Positions 1 to 6,279 of a DNA stretch of 14,710 bases are shown piece by piece. Both the position numbers and the translations under genes were made by a program. The stretch is from Anaerolineales bacterium (GTDB taxonomy: Bacteria > Chloroflexota > Anaerolineae > Anaerolineales > Villigracilaceae). The stretch lies in NCBI GenBank assembly GCA_028689195.1, contig JAQTWR010000010.1, positions 3,861 to 18,570 on the forward strand, read 5' to 3'. Under the pieces are notes generated by a model that worked only from the letters and a program-made list of their open reading frames with translations, searched no databases and had not been told where the DNA came from. Each line of letters begins with the position of its first letter. The stretch's first letter is position 1.

Positions 1-35
1 GTTGTCGGTCTTTGGTCTTCCGTCCTTCGTCAACA
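1..35. repeat. Degenerate 7-bp-period repeat tract (5 units)
   Basis: Units of seven bases each beginning with GT (gttgtcg, gtctttg, gtcttcc, gtccttc, gtcaaca) sit in register at 1, 8, 15, 22 and 29. The tract is translated on the minus strand inside the partial YYY gene as a charged low-complexity segment (about residues 202-213, ending GRPKTDN) after a membrane helix. It may continue beyond the left edge. Confidence 0.6.
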
Positions 36-639
36 GGTTGTACAAAATCCCATACGAGCCGATTGCGCCGAGCGCGAAGACGAGCGCGGTCATCAAGTTA
101 TGTGCCATGCTGCCGTTGATGTTGGAGATGCGCGCGAGCATGGCGGTCATCACATAGCCGAAGTAATAATAGGAAATGGCGTAGCCCGAAAGCCACGGGT
201 CTTGCGGAGGAAATGCGGGCGAGCGCAAAATGCCGTTGATGAACGCCAGTTCCATCGGCTTTTCGGTGCTGGCGAGTTCGGGGTTTGCGGAGCGCGCGAA
301 GGCGAGGAAGGCGAAGGCGGCGAAGAAGAGAATTTCGGCGGCGAGGATGAGGGAGAGATTTGATTTTAGAAATTCAACAATGGACGACGGACGATGGATG
401 ACGGAGAAAACGCTTGCGCCGACGAGCAAGGTTAGCGCGAGGATGATTCCACCCATGTCGTTTTGCGCGACGCCGAGGGAGGCGAACAGCCAGAAGAGGT
501 ACGCCCAAATCAATAAGCCTGCGGCGCGCGAGAGGGTGTAACCGCGATCAGTCAGCGCGGGGAAGAGGCGATATGCCAGCGGAAAAGTTATCCAACCTAG
601 CAGTGAAACGAAGACGTACCAGAAGAAGAAGGCGGTCAT
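1..639 (-). CDS. DUF2298 / Chlor_Arch_YYY membrane protein, N-terminal 213 residues (runs off left edge)
   Basis: An open frame reads leftward from ATG at 639 to base 1 without a stop, so the 3' part of the gene is missing. The product starts MTAFFFWYVFVSLLGWITF and has several membrane segments (about residues 3-22, 40-57, 64-80, 96-114, 155-175). It carries the family hallmark, a run of tyrosines after a Pro-rich segment (FPPQDPW at about 143-149, ISYYYFGY at 155-162). It aligns by eye with residues from about 845 onward of the 1653-aa protein encoded just upstream, so the two are paralogues and this one lacks the N-terminal PMT-like half. DUF2298 proteins are polytopic and thought to be GT-C-like; the substrate is unknown. 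The start lies 9 nt after the DUF952 stop with no clear Shine-Dalgarno, which suggests translational coupling. Two 7-bp-period repeat tracts (381-408, 1-35) are translated within predicted loops. Confidence 0.85.
   Translation of the reverse strand, partial: MTAFFFWYVFVSLLGWITFPLAYRLFPALTDRGYTLSRAAGLLIWAYLFWLFASLGVAQNDMGGIILALTLLVGASVFSVIHRPSSIVEFLKSNLSLILAAEILFFAAFAFLAFARSANPELASTEKPMELAFINGILRSPAFPPQDPWLSGYAISYYYFGYVMTAMLARISNINGSMAHNLMTALVFALGAIGSYGILYNLLTKDGRPKTDN
381..408. repeat. Degenerate 7-bp-period repeat tract (4 units)
   Basis: Four units in register: tggacga, cggacga, tggatga, cggagaa. They lie inside the partial YYY gene and are translated on the minus strand as about SVIHRPSSIV (residues 77-86), between two hydrophobic segments. 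The tract is short, so its assignment relies on its likeness to the longer tracts in this window. Confidence 0.55.
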
Positions 640-643
640 GGGA

Positions 644-664
644 GTCAGTTAGCAGTTGGCAGTG
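644..664. repeat. Short 7-bp-period repeat tract (3 units)
   Basis: Units gtcagtt, agcagtt and ggcagtg lie in register and span the 3' end of the DUF952 gene, supplying its last codons (TANC and stop), and part of the 9-nt gap before the YYY start. Three units is a weak case alone; the unit composition matches the longer tract at 5291-5353. Confidence 0.45.
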
Positions 665-1020
665 GAAATCTTTGGGAGGATGAAACTTCCCGTTGCGGGA
701 TCAAATTTGAAGTCGAGAACAGCCGCGACCGCCGCGAGCGAGATGGCTCCGAAAACGTGGGGGAAAAGATCGGCGACGGAGATTCCATTGGCGGGCGGAC
801 CAGCAGGCGCTTCCCATTTTAATTCTGATTCTAATTTGGATTCGTCAATGACCAGCAAAACCAGATCGCTGCGTCCGCGATAAAAAGCGTTGGCGACATG
901 AAGAACCTGCTTGTCGGTCGAGCAGTGAATGAAGCCTTCGGTTTGCAAACTTGGCGCGAGATACTCGCCGCGCGTTTGGGCTTCGAGCCATTCTTGTTTG
1001 GACGTGATGTGCAGAATCAT
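649..1020 (-). CDS. DUF952 family protein
   Basis: A 123-aa soluble protein starting MILHITSKQEW. It shows the DUF952 landmarks: an N-terminal (I)LHIT strand, GFIHCST at about residues 38-44 and FPHVFGAI near residue 90. The molecular function of DUF952 is not established; my recollection that the fold may relate to ADP-ribosyltransferases is unverified. The start is placed at 1020, not at the upstream in-frame ATG at 1053, because AAGGAG (1027-1032, minus strand) sits 6 nt before it and because the 11-residue extension would run into a dispersed palindrome (1045-1066). The C-terminus is made by a heptamer repeat. It lies between two YYY genes and ends 9 nt before the second, so it is probably co-transcribed; why a small soluble DUF952 protein sits in a glycan operon is not clear. 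Confidence 0.8.
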   Translation of the reverse strand: MILHITSKQEWLEAQTRGEYLAPSLQTEGFIHCSTDKQVLHVANAFYRGRSDLVLLVIDESKLESELKWEAPAGPPANGISVADLFPHVFGAISLAAVAAVLDFKFDPATGSFILPKISTANC

Positions 1021-1026
1021 GCGAAT

Positions 1027-1032
1027 CTCCTT
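1027..1032 (-). promoter_or_regulatory. Ribosome binding site of the DUF952 gene
   Basis: AAGGAG on the minus strand, 6 nt before ATG at 1020. It decides the internal start over the upstream ATG at 1053, which has no comparable site. Confidence 0.75.
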
Positions 1033-1044
1033 GCGTAAAACGCG

Positions 1045-1066
1045 GCGCGACATTTATGTCGCGTTA
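1045..1066. repeat. Dispersed short palindrome, copy 1
   Basis: The core gcgcgacatttatgtcgcg is a hairpin with a TTTA loop. The same 19 bases recur at 14569-14587 with a longer perfect stem. This copy lies in the 199-bp gap between the 1653-aa gene and the DUF952 gene, just upstream of the DUF952 ribosome binding site. No T-tract follows on either strand, so it is not an obvious intrinsic terminator. Confidence 0.7.
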
Positions 1067-1116
1067 CTTAACCCAAGTTGCTACCATGTTTTCTGGGAAA
1101 GAAAATTTCAGACCCT

Positions 1117-1183
1117 TGCCACGGATTTCACCGATTTGCGCGGATTTTTTTCAAATTAGTGAAAATCCGTGTAATCCGCGGCA
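1117..1183. repeat. Imperfect palindromic intergenic repeat
   Basis: The left arm tgccacggatttcaccgatt (from 1117) pairs with the right arm ending near 1183, whose reverse complement reads tgccgcggattacacggatt. About 18 of 21 positions match, around a centre rich in A and T. A further internal copy of gcggatttttt is present. It fills much of the 1021-1219 gap. It looks like a REP-like, transcribed hairpin element; no coding capacity is seen. Confidence 0.65.
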
Positions 1184-1219
1184 AAAGAACTAACAAACCG
1201 GTAAAGGTGGAAACTTGCG

Positions 1220-4200
1220 TTACTTAACTTCATAAATCGTCGTGTTGTTTTCGTGATAAACCGCTTTCCAATATTTGCCTTCGTATTGCTTGAATTTCGC
1301 CATGCCGATTTCGGCGTCGGGAGAGGGGTAGACGTTGCGTTCGAGTTGACCGACGATAATATATTTGACTTGATATTTTTTCAAGAATTCGCGCGTCCAT
1401 TCGGCGTCGAGCGTGACGTAGAAAACGCCGACCTCGTCCACGCGCTGCTGCACGTCCGTCGAGATGTGTCCGCGCTGCTGGCGTTGATGCCAGTTCCAGC
1501 CGACGACGCCGGGCAGACCGGTGTAGATGGTGAAGCGCGTACACCAGCGATATTCGGTGCAGTTGGCTTCGGCGATGACGGGCGAACCTTTGACGTTGTC
1601 CTGCATCCAGCGGATGGCGCGGTAGTCTTCGCCCAAGTCCATGATATTGCCGTCCCAGTGCTGGGAGGTTTTCATGTAAGTCATGCTGTCGAGCGTGTGC
1701 GGCGCGTCGGGATTCATGCGGTCGCTGGTTTTGTCAACAGAGGCGGTGAGCGTGAAGAGGAACGCGCCCGAAACGAGAATGTACAATCCCATTTGATAAA
1801 CGGCGCGCCAGCGGAATCTCCAAAATGGGAAGGCGGCGATCAGCCAGCCAAACGCGGCGGCGGCGCTGACGGCGAGCAGCATCCACGCTTGCAGGTATAA
1901 CTTGAAGACCGTGTTCATGCGCCCAATGTCGCCGACGAGGACGACGATTTCGACGGCGATGGTTATTATCAGCGCCGTGCCGATCATCAACAGCGCGAAG
2001 CGTTTTACGTCGGGCATGTTCGGGCGCAGGATTAATATCCCCGCCCAGACTGCAAGCGGCAGCGCGAACACGCCCACGCGCGCGCCTTTGGCGGCAAAAT
2101 ATGCGAGCAGGGCAATAATGGCGGCGAGTCCAATTTCGATGGACAGCATATATCCGCGCAATTTTTGCAGATGTGAAATGGGCGTAGCCGCCATCCATTC
2201 GCGCGTTTCCCAAATCAGCCACGCGATGATGATAAAGAGGAATAATCCCCATTGCGTGAGGTAGGACGAGACGGGCGTGTGCGAGCCGAACCACGAGGTA
2301 ACTTGACCGTATCCCTGCGCGTACCAGTAATTGAACGGCGAATACAAAAGGGATGATAGTTCGTAGAGCAAACCGACAGCGCCAACTGCAATGACGGCTT
2401 TAATAACCTTATCGCCGCAGAGCGCGCGGAGATTGCCGAGGTTAAAAAAGTTTTTCTCTGTGGTCTCTGTGGCGAGAAATAAATTTTGATACAACGTATA
2501 AATCACCGCAAGCGCGGCGAGCGGAAAGTATGTGTATAAATCCCAAGTGTTGGTTGGACGCAGCGCGCCGATCATCAACGCGCCGACGCCGAGCGCGGCG
2601 ATCCACTCTGCGCGGGACATTCGCGCGCGCGCTTTGATGAACGACACCGCCCACACGATGATGAACAACGTAATCGGCATGGCGAGCATGTGCGCGTGCA
2701 TGTCGCTGTATAAAAACGTGAACAGCGGAAATTCCGTAATCGGCTCCACGTCGTTCGGCGCGGGAATCACGCGGCTGGGAAACCAATACCAATCTCCGCG
2801 ACCAATGGGCAGCAGCGCGCCGCTGAACGAAGCGAACAATCCTTGAAACGCCAATCCCCATTTTTGGAAGAAGGTCGCGTCCGCCGGAATAATTCCGCCC
2901 GTCGCGGCGATGCGTTGAAATCCTGTGAAAATTAATTTCACCGTGCCAAGATTGCCGAGCAGGACGGTCATTGCAGAAGCGGAAATTCCGGAGATAAGTC
3001 GAAAGTCGAAAGTCGAAAGTCGTTCATCTTCGACCTTTGACCTTAGACCTTCGACTAGACTCCACCCAATGGCAAACGCGCCGACGCCAATCAACGCGAA
3101 CCATGTCGGCAAAATTAAATTGTATGCAATCGAAGGCGCTATGCCGAGCAACTTCACGGGCGTACCCGCCAGCACAAAACCGTAATAATAATAATTGATA
3201 TAACCGCCCGCATACCACGGGTCGTATGGCGGGAAACTCGTGCTCTTCAAGACCGCGTTGAAATACGAAAAATCCATCGGGCGTTCGCCGCCTTTTGACG
3301 GATGCCACATATCGGGATTGCCGAGCCTGATGAGCAAATCAATCAGGAAGAAGACGACGAATAGAATCTCGACCACCGTAAAGAATCTTCGTCCCGAATT
3401 CCACTCTGCGCGGATTTGATCTCGGCGCGACCAGCCCAACGTCAAGCCGATCAGCGTCACGAGTATCACCGCCCCCGCAATGGACGTCCGCGTGTACGGG
3501 ATTCCCGCCGAGCCGCCCATCCACGCAATCCACGCGACGAGCGCCAATCCGACGATGCGACTCAGCGGATAACTATATTGTTTCAATCCCGAAAGCGCCA
3601 AACGCGTAATGGGGTACGCGACAAGTCCAAGCAGGAAAATAAACGCGTACCAAATGATTAATCCGACAATCGGATATTTGTTTTGAATCCAATCGTAATT
3701 GAATAACTCGGACCATGTTCCGCCCGCGCGTTGTTGAATAAGCCTGTCCTGCGGGAGCAATAAATCTTTTTGAGATTCGTATTTGCCAGCCTGCTTCGGC
3801 GTGAGATGAACGACGCGAGTCAAATCCACTTTGCCGAGAATGGCTTGTAATTTTGCAGAGTCAAAATCCGCCGACTTCTTGAAGATCAACACTTTGGGAT
3901 GGTCGTAAAACGTAAAGGCTTCTTCGGCGGCTTGGTCGTTGATGACCAAACTTCCCAACGTCGGATACGACTCAAAAACCTGAACGAGTTCAAATCCCAA
4001 CGCGCCGTGAAACATCCCCGGTTTGGCGACGCGATAACATTTGATAATATCTTCGCCCGTCGGACAGCCGATCAACTGACGATAATATTCCGTCGTCAGC
4101 GGATACCGCTCGGGGATGCGCGTGATTTGCGCGTATTGGTGATTGGTGGGAATGACGATGTAATCGGCTTGCGAGAGCGTATCCACAAAGCGCGCGAGTT

Positions 4201-6181
4201 TATCGGCGTTGTCGTCCCAATACACTTGCAGATTCAAATCGCCGCGATACATTCCGCCAAAGGGATCGTATCCATCCACGCGGAAGGGCAAGCCCCAGTC
4301 GTAGTCCGTTTCGTTGGCAATCGCCGCGCCGCTCAGCGTAACCGTTCCGTCCATCGTTTCGATGTTCATGCTGTACGCGCTGTTCGCCGCGACGGGAATC
4401 GGCTTTTCGAGCGTGAATGTAACCAATCCGCCGCGCTGGTCGTCCAATGAAACGGGATTCACGACCGCCGATGCGCGGGAGGTCATATCGTTTGAGGCGA
4501 TGGATAAATTAACGTTCACAGGCGCAGACGCGATATTCGCCGCGCGCGCGAAAGTAACGCTGGTCAGTAATCCGTCGCGTTTGGGAACTATGGTGGTCGC
4601 GTAGGGCGCGGCGGCTTGCAAAAATCCGCCGCTGGGAAAAGTCAACGGCTGATTGTAAATTCCGTTATTCGTTTGAATTTGAAGGTTGATCGGTCCCGGC
4701 GCGTTTTCGAATATCCAGCGCGAAGCCGCTATGCGCGTTTCGTCGCGCAGATAAATCGAGTGAAAGGCAAATGCCCAGACGGCGGTTAATATCAAAACAA
4801 CTGCGCCCGCAATTCGTAATGCGTAATTCAGAATTCTGAATTCTGAATTCTGAACGCTTCGCGTGAATTCAAAAACCACCCACGCCGCCATCATGCACAG
4901 CAGCGGATAGACGGGCAGCTGGTAGCGCATGGTGGGATTGAATTGCAGCGATTGCCAGCCGAAGTAGAACGCCGTCCAGCCCCACAACAAAAGATGTTTG
5001 CGCTCGCCTTTGATGATGCGCCAACCCATGAAGGCGAAGCCGATCCATGCGAGAATTCCAAGCGGAAGTCCCAAGCCCCAAACGGTTAAGTTCGTGAACG
5101 AATATAAATGCGTGCGCCGCGCCCATTGCAAATTCCACGGAAGGTCGGCGTCGCCGTTTGCTTGCGCGCGCTGCTCGGCGATGTTTGCCGTCCACTGCGG
5201 GTTGAGTCCAATGCCGTCGAAGGCGTATGGTTGGAAGATGCGGAAGGAGACGATGGTGGCGAGTCCGCCGACGATGAGGAAGAGCGTAATCAGTAACCAG
5301 TAGTCAGTTGGTAGTTGGCGGTTGGTAGTTGGCGGTTGTTGGTCGAAGGTCGTGGGGCGAAAGTCGTCGAGGTAGCGAAGGGCGAAAGCGGCGGGGAGCA
5401 TCAGCGCGAGAACCGCCGCGTTGATCTTGGACGCCATCGCCATACCGAGCGCGAATCCGAAGGCAATGCTGTACCAAAGCAGCGGGTTGCGGAGGATATT
5501 AGTGATTGGTGATTGGTAATTAGTAATTGGTAATTGGAGATTAAGTTCTTGCTCTTCAATACCTGATCCCTGATCCCTGATGCCTGATCCTTCATACTGA
5601 ACAATCTCCACCGCAAAATAGATTGCGAGGAACATGAAAAAATTTACGAATAAATCGGATGTGAAAAAATGCGATTGCTGAATCTGCATGACGGCAAGCG
5701 ATGAAAACGTTGCGGCAAACAACGCCGCGCGCCGATCATAAATTTTAGCGACGATGAGATAGAGCAGGAAAATCGTGAGTAAATCGGCGAGCGCGGAAAC
5801 CTGACGCGCGAAGAATTTTGTATTGCCGAGTCCGCCGCTGTTGGTTAACTCCGCGCCGATGCGCGTCCAAATCATGGGCAAATCGCCGTATACGAAGAAG
5901 GAATATCCGCGATTGTGCGGGTTGAGCGGCGAGGTCTTTGTGTCGAAATATTCTCCGATATTCAAAAATCGTTTTTGCCCGCTGGGGCAAAGGTCTATGC
6001 TGATAGTCGGGTCAATGCAGGTTTGCGCGCGTAAGCCGTCCAGCACGCCGGTTAAAAATAATTCGTCGGGATGTTGGTGCATTCCCTCGCCCCATTGAAA
6101 TCCGCTCAAACGCAAATATCCCGCCATCAACAGGACGAGAATAAAAAGCAGGTCGTAAACCCATGAGTGTTTGTTGGTCAT
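1220..6181 (-). CDS. Giant membrane glycosyltransferase: PMT/GT39-like half fused to a complete DUF2298 (YYY) domain
   Basis: 1653 aa in two halves. Residues 1 to about 490 are GT-C/PMT-like: an N-terminal helix, then an extracytoplasmic loop with the acidic motif HPDE (37-40; D39/E40 the expected catalytic or donor-binding acidic residues), then many helices. Residues about 490-840 form a soluble, beta-rich, presumably extracytoplasmic domain. From about 845 a full YYY domain begins, colinear with the separate YYY protein at 639-1; N996 and Y997-Y1000 form the tyrosine run, and the soluble C-terminal part holds TGLPGVVGWNW. Inferred role: transfer of lipid-linked sugar to a surface glycan or lipid. 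The start has a good ribosome site (GAGGTGAT) directly before ATG. Four heptamer tracts are translated in frame at about residues 196-228, 277-297, 442-457 and 1041-1062, in loops. No frameshift is seen. Substrate unknown. Confidence 0.88.
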   Translation of the reverse strand: MTNKHSWVYDLLFILVLLMAGYLRLSGFQWGEGMHQHPDELFLTGVLDGLRAQTCIDPTISIDLCPSGQKRFLNIGEYFDTKTSPLNPHNRGYSFFVYGDLPMIWTRIGAELTNSGGLGNTKFFARQVSALADLLTIFLLYLIVAKIYDRRAALFAATFSSLAVMQIQQSHFFTSDLFVNFFMFLAIYFAVEIVQYEGSGIRDQGSGIEEQELNLQLPITNYQSPITNILRNPLLWYSIAFGFALGMAMASKINAAVLALMLPAAFALRYLDDFRPTTFDQQPPTTNRQLPTDYWLLITLFLIVGGLATIVSFRIFQPYAFDGIGLNPQWTANIAEQRAQANGDADLPWNLQWARRTHLYSFTNLTVWGLGLPLGILAWIGFAFMGWRIIKGERKHLLLWGWTAFYFGWQSLQFNPTMRYQLPVYPLLCMMAAWVVFEFTRSVQNSEFRILNYALRIAGAVVLILTAVWAFAFHSIYLRDETRIAASRWIFENAPGPINLQIQTNNGIYNQPLTFPSGGFLQAAAPYATTIVPKRDGLLTSVTFARAANIASAPVNVNLSIASNDMTSRASAVVNPVSLDDQRGGLVTFTLEKPIPVAANSAYSMNIETMDGTVTLSGAAIANETDYDWGLPFRVDGYDPFGGMYRGDLNLQVYWDDNADKLARFVDTLSQADYIVIPTNHQYAQITRIPERYPLTTEYYRQLIGCPTGEDIIKCYRVAKPGMFHGALGFELVQVFESYPTLGSLVINDQAAEEAFTFYDHPKVLIFKKSADFDSAKLQAILGKVDLTRVVHLTPKQAGKYESQKDLLLPQDRLIQQRAGGTWSELFNYDWIQNKYPIVGLIIWYAFIFLLGLVAYPITRLALSGLKQYSYPLSRIVGLALVAWIAWMGGSAGIPYTRTSIAGAVILVTLIGLTLGWSRRDQIRAEWNSGRRFFTVVEILFVVFFLIDLLIRLGNPDMWHPSKGGERPMDFSYFNAVLKSTSFPPYDPWYAGGYINYYYYGFVLAGTPVKLLGIAPSIAYNLILPTWFALIGVGAFAIGWSLVEGLRSKVEDERLSTFDFRLISGISASAMTVLLGNLGTVKLIFTGFQRIAATGGIIPADATFFQKWGLAFQGLFASFSGALLPIGRGDWYWFPSRVIPAPNDVEPITEFPLFTFLYSDMHAHMLAMPITLFIIVWAVSFIKARARMSRAEWIAALGVGALMIGALRPTNTWDLYTYFPLAALAVIYTLYQNLFLATETTEKNFFNLGNLRALCGDKVIKAVIAVGAVGLLYELSSLLYSPFNYWYAQGYGQVTSWFGSHTPVSSYLTQWGLFLFIIIAWLIWETREWMAATPISHLQKLRGYMLSIEIGLAAIIALLAYFAAKGARVGVFALPLAVWAGILILRPNMPDVKRFALLMIGTALIITIAVEIVVLVGDIGRMNTVFKLYLQAWMLLAVSAAAAFGWLIAAFPFWRFRWRAVYQMGLYILVSGAFLFTLTASVDKTSDRMNPDAPHTLDSMTYMKTSQHWDGNIMDLGEDYRAIRWMQDNVKGSPVIAEANCTEYRWCTRFTIYTGLPGVVGWNWHQRQQRGHISTDVQQRVDEVGVFYVTLDAEWTREFLKKYQVKYIIVGQLERNVYPSPDAEIGMAKFKQYEGKYWKAVYHENNTTIYEVK
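2996..3058. repeat. 7-bp-period repeat tract with two opposed families
   Basis: Three perfect units aagtcga (2996, 3003, 3010) and a partial fourth are followed, after a short break, by cgacctt, tgacctt, agacctt, cgactag (3031-3058). The second block is roughly the inverse of the first, so the tract can fold back. It is translated on the minus strand as about GLRSKVEDERLSTFDFRL in the YYY half of the 1653-aa protein, between two membrane helices. Confidence 0.75.
4812..4853. repeat. 7-bp-period repeat tract (6 units)
   Basis: Units attcgta, atgcgta, attcaga, then attctga three times, in exact register from 4812. It is translated on the minus strand as about SVQNSEFRILNYALRI (residues 442-457) next to a membrane helix in the PMT-like half of the 1653-aa protein. 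Read on the plus strand the attctga units contain TGA stops; on the coding strand none appear. Confidence 0.8.
5291..5353. repeat. 7-bp-period repeat tract (about 9 units)
   Basis: Units in register from 5291: cagtaac, cagtagt, cagttgg, tagttgg, cggttgg, tagttgg, cggttgt, tggtcga, aggtcgt. The minus-strand translation is a Gln/Thr/Pro-rich segment (about TTFDQQPPTTNRQLPTDYW, residues 277-297) joining two membrane helices of the 1653-aa protein. Confidence 0.8.
5498..5595. repeat. Longest 7-bp-period repeat tract (14 units in register)
   Basis: Fourteen consecutive 7-base steps keep register from 5498 to 5595. The first block is attagtg, attggtg, attggta, attagta, attggta, attggag; the second, from 5561, is acctgat, ccctgat, ccctgat, gcctgat, ccttcat. 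Three less regular units join them. The minus-strand translation is a loop rich in Gly, Ser, Gln and Asn (GSGIRDQGSGIEEQ then LPITNYQSPITN, about residues 196-228). Six of its seven plus-strand unit types carry TAA, TAG or TGA; the coding strand stays open. Confidence 0.85.
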
Positions 6182-6191
6182 ATCACCTCAC

Positions 6192-6277
6192 GTCATTGCG
6201 AGGGCGATGTTCTTTAGCCCGAAGCAATCTCTTCGCAGGCAAGGGGATTGCTTCGGCAAAGAACGCCTCGCAATGAC
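6192..6277. repeat. 86-bp palindromic intergenic element (GTCATTGCGAGG type)
   Basis: The ends gtcattgcgagg (6192-6203) and cctcgcaatgac (6266-6277) are perfect 12-bp inverted repeats. Inside are further paired arms: gttcttt (6209-6215) with aaagaac (6258-6264), and ccgaagcaatc (6219-6229) with gattgcttcgg (6246-6256). The element exactly fills the gap between the 712-aa gene (stop at 6280) and the ribosome site of the 1653-aa gene. From memory, repeats opening GTCATTGCGAGG are common in several bacterial phyla; a transposase-mobilised MITE or REP-like origin is an inference. Confidence 0.85.
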
Positions 6278-6279
6278 GA

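Noticed and set aside
1021..1053. Longer DUF952 protein from ATG 1053
   Set aside because: The extra 11 residues come from the dispersed palindrome, and AAGGAG lies directly before the internal ATG at 1020.
1045..1066. Intrinsic terminator after the 1653-aa gene
   Set aside because: The hairpin has no T-tract on the minus strand, and the element recurs elsewhere as a dispersed palindrome.
1253..1900. 215-aa plus-strand open frame
   Set aside because: Antisense shadow of the well-supported 1653-aa gene; no recognisable domain and no ribosome site.
3899..4450. 183-aa plus-strand open frame
   Set aside because: Antisense to the soluble domain of the 1653-aa protein; Arg/Val-rich composition typical of a shadow frame.
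2996..5595. CRISPR-like array
   Set aside because: The repeats are contiguous 7-bp units without spacers and are translated within a gene.
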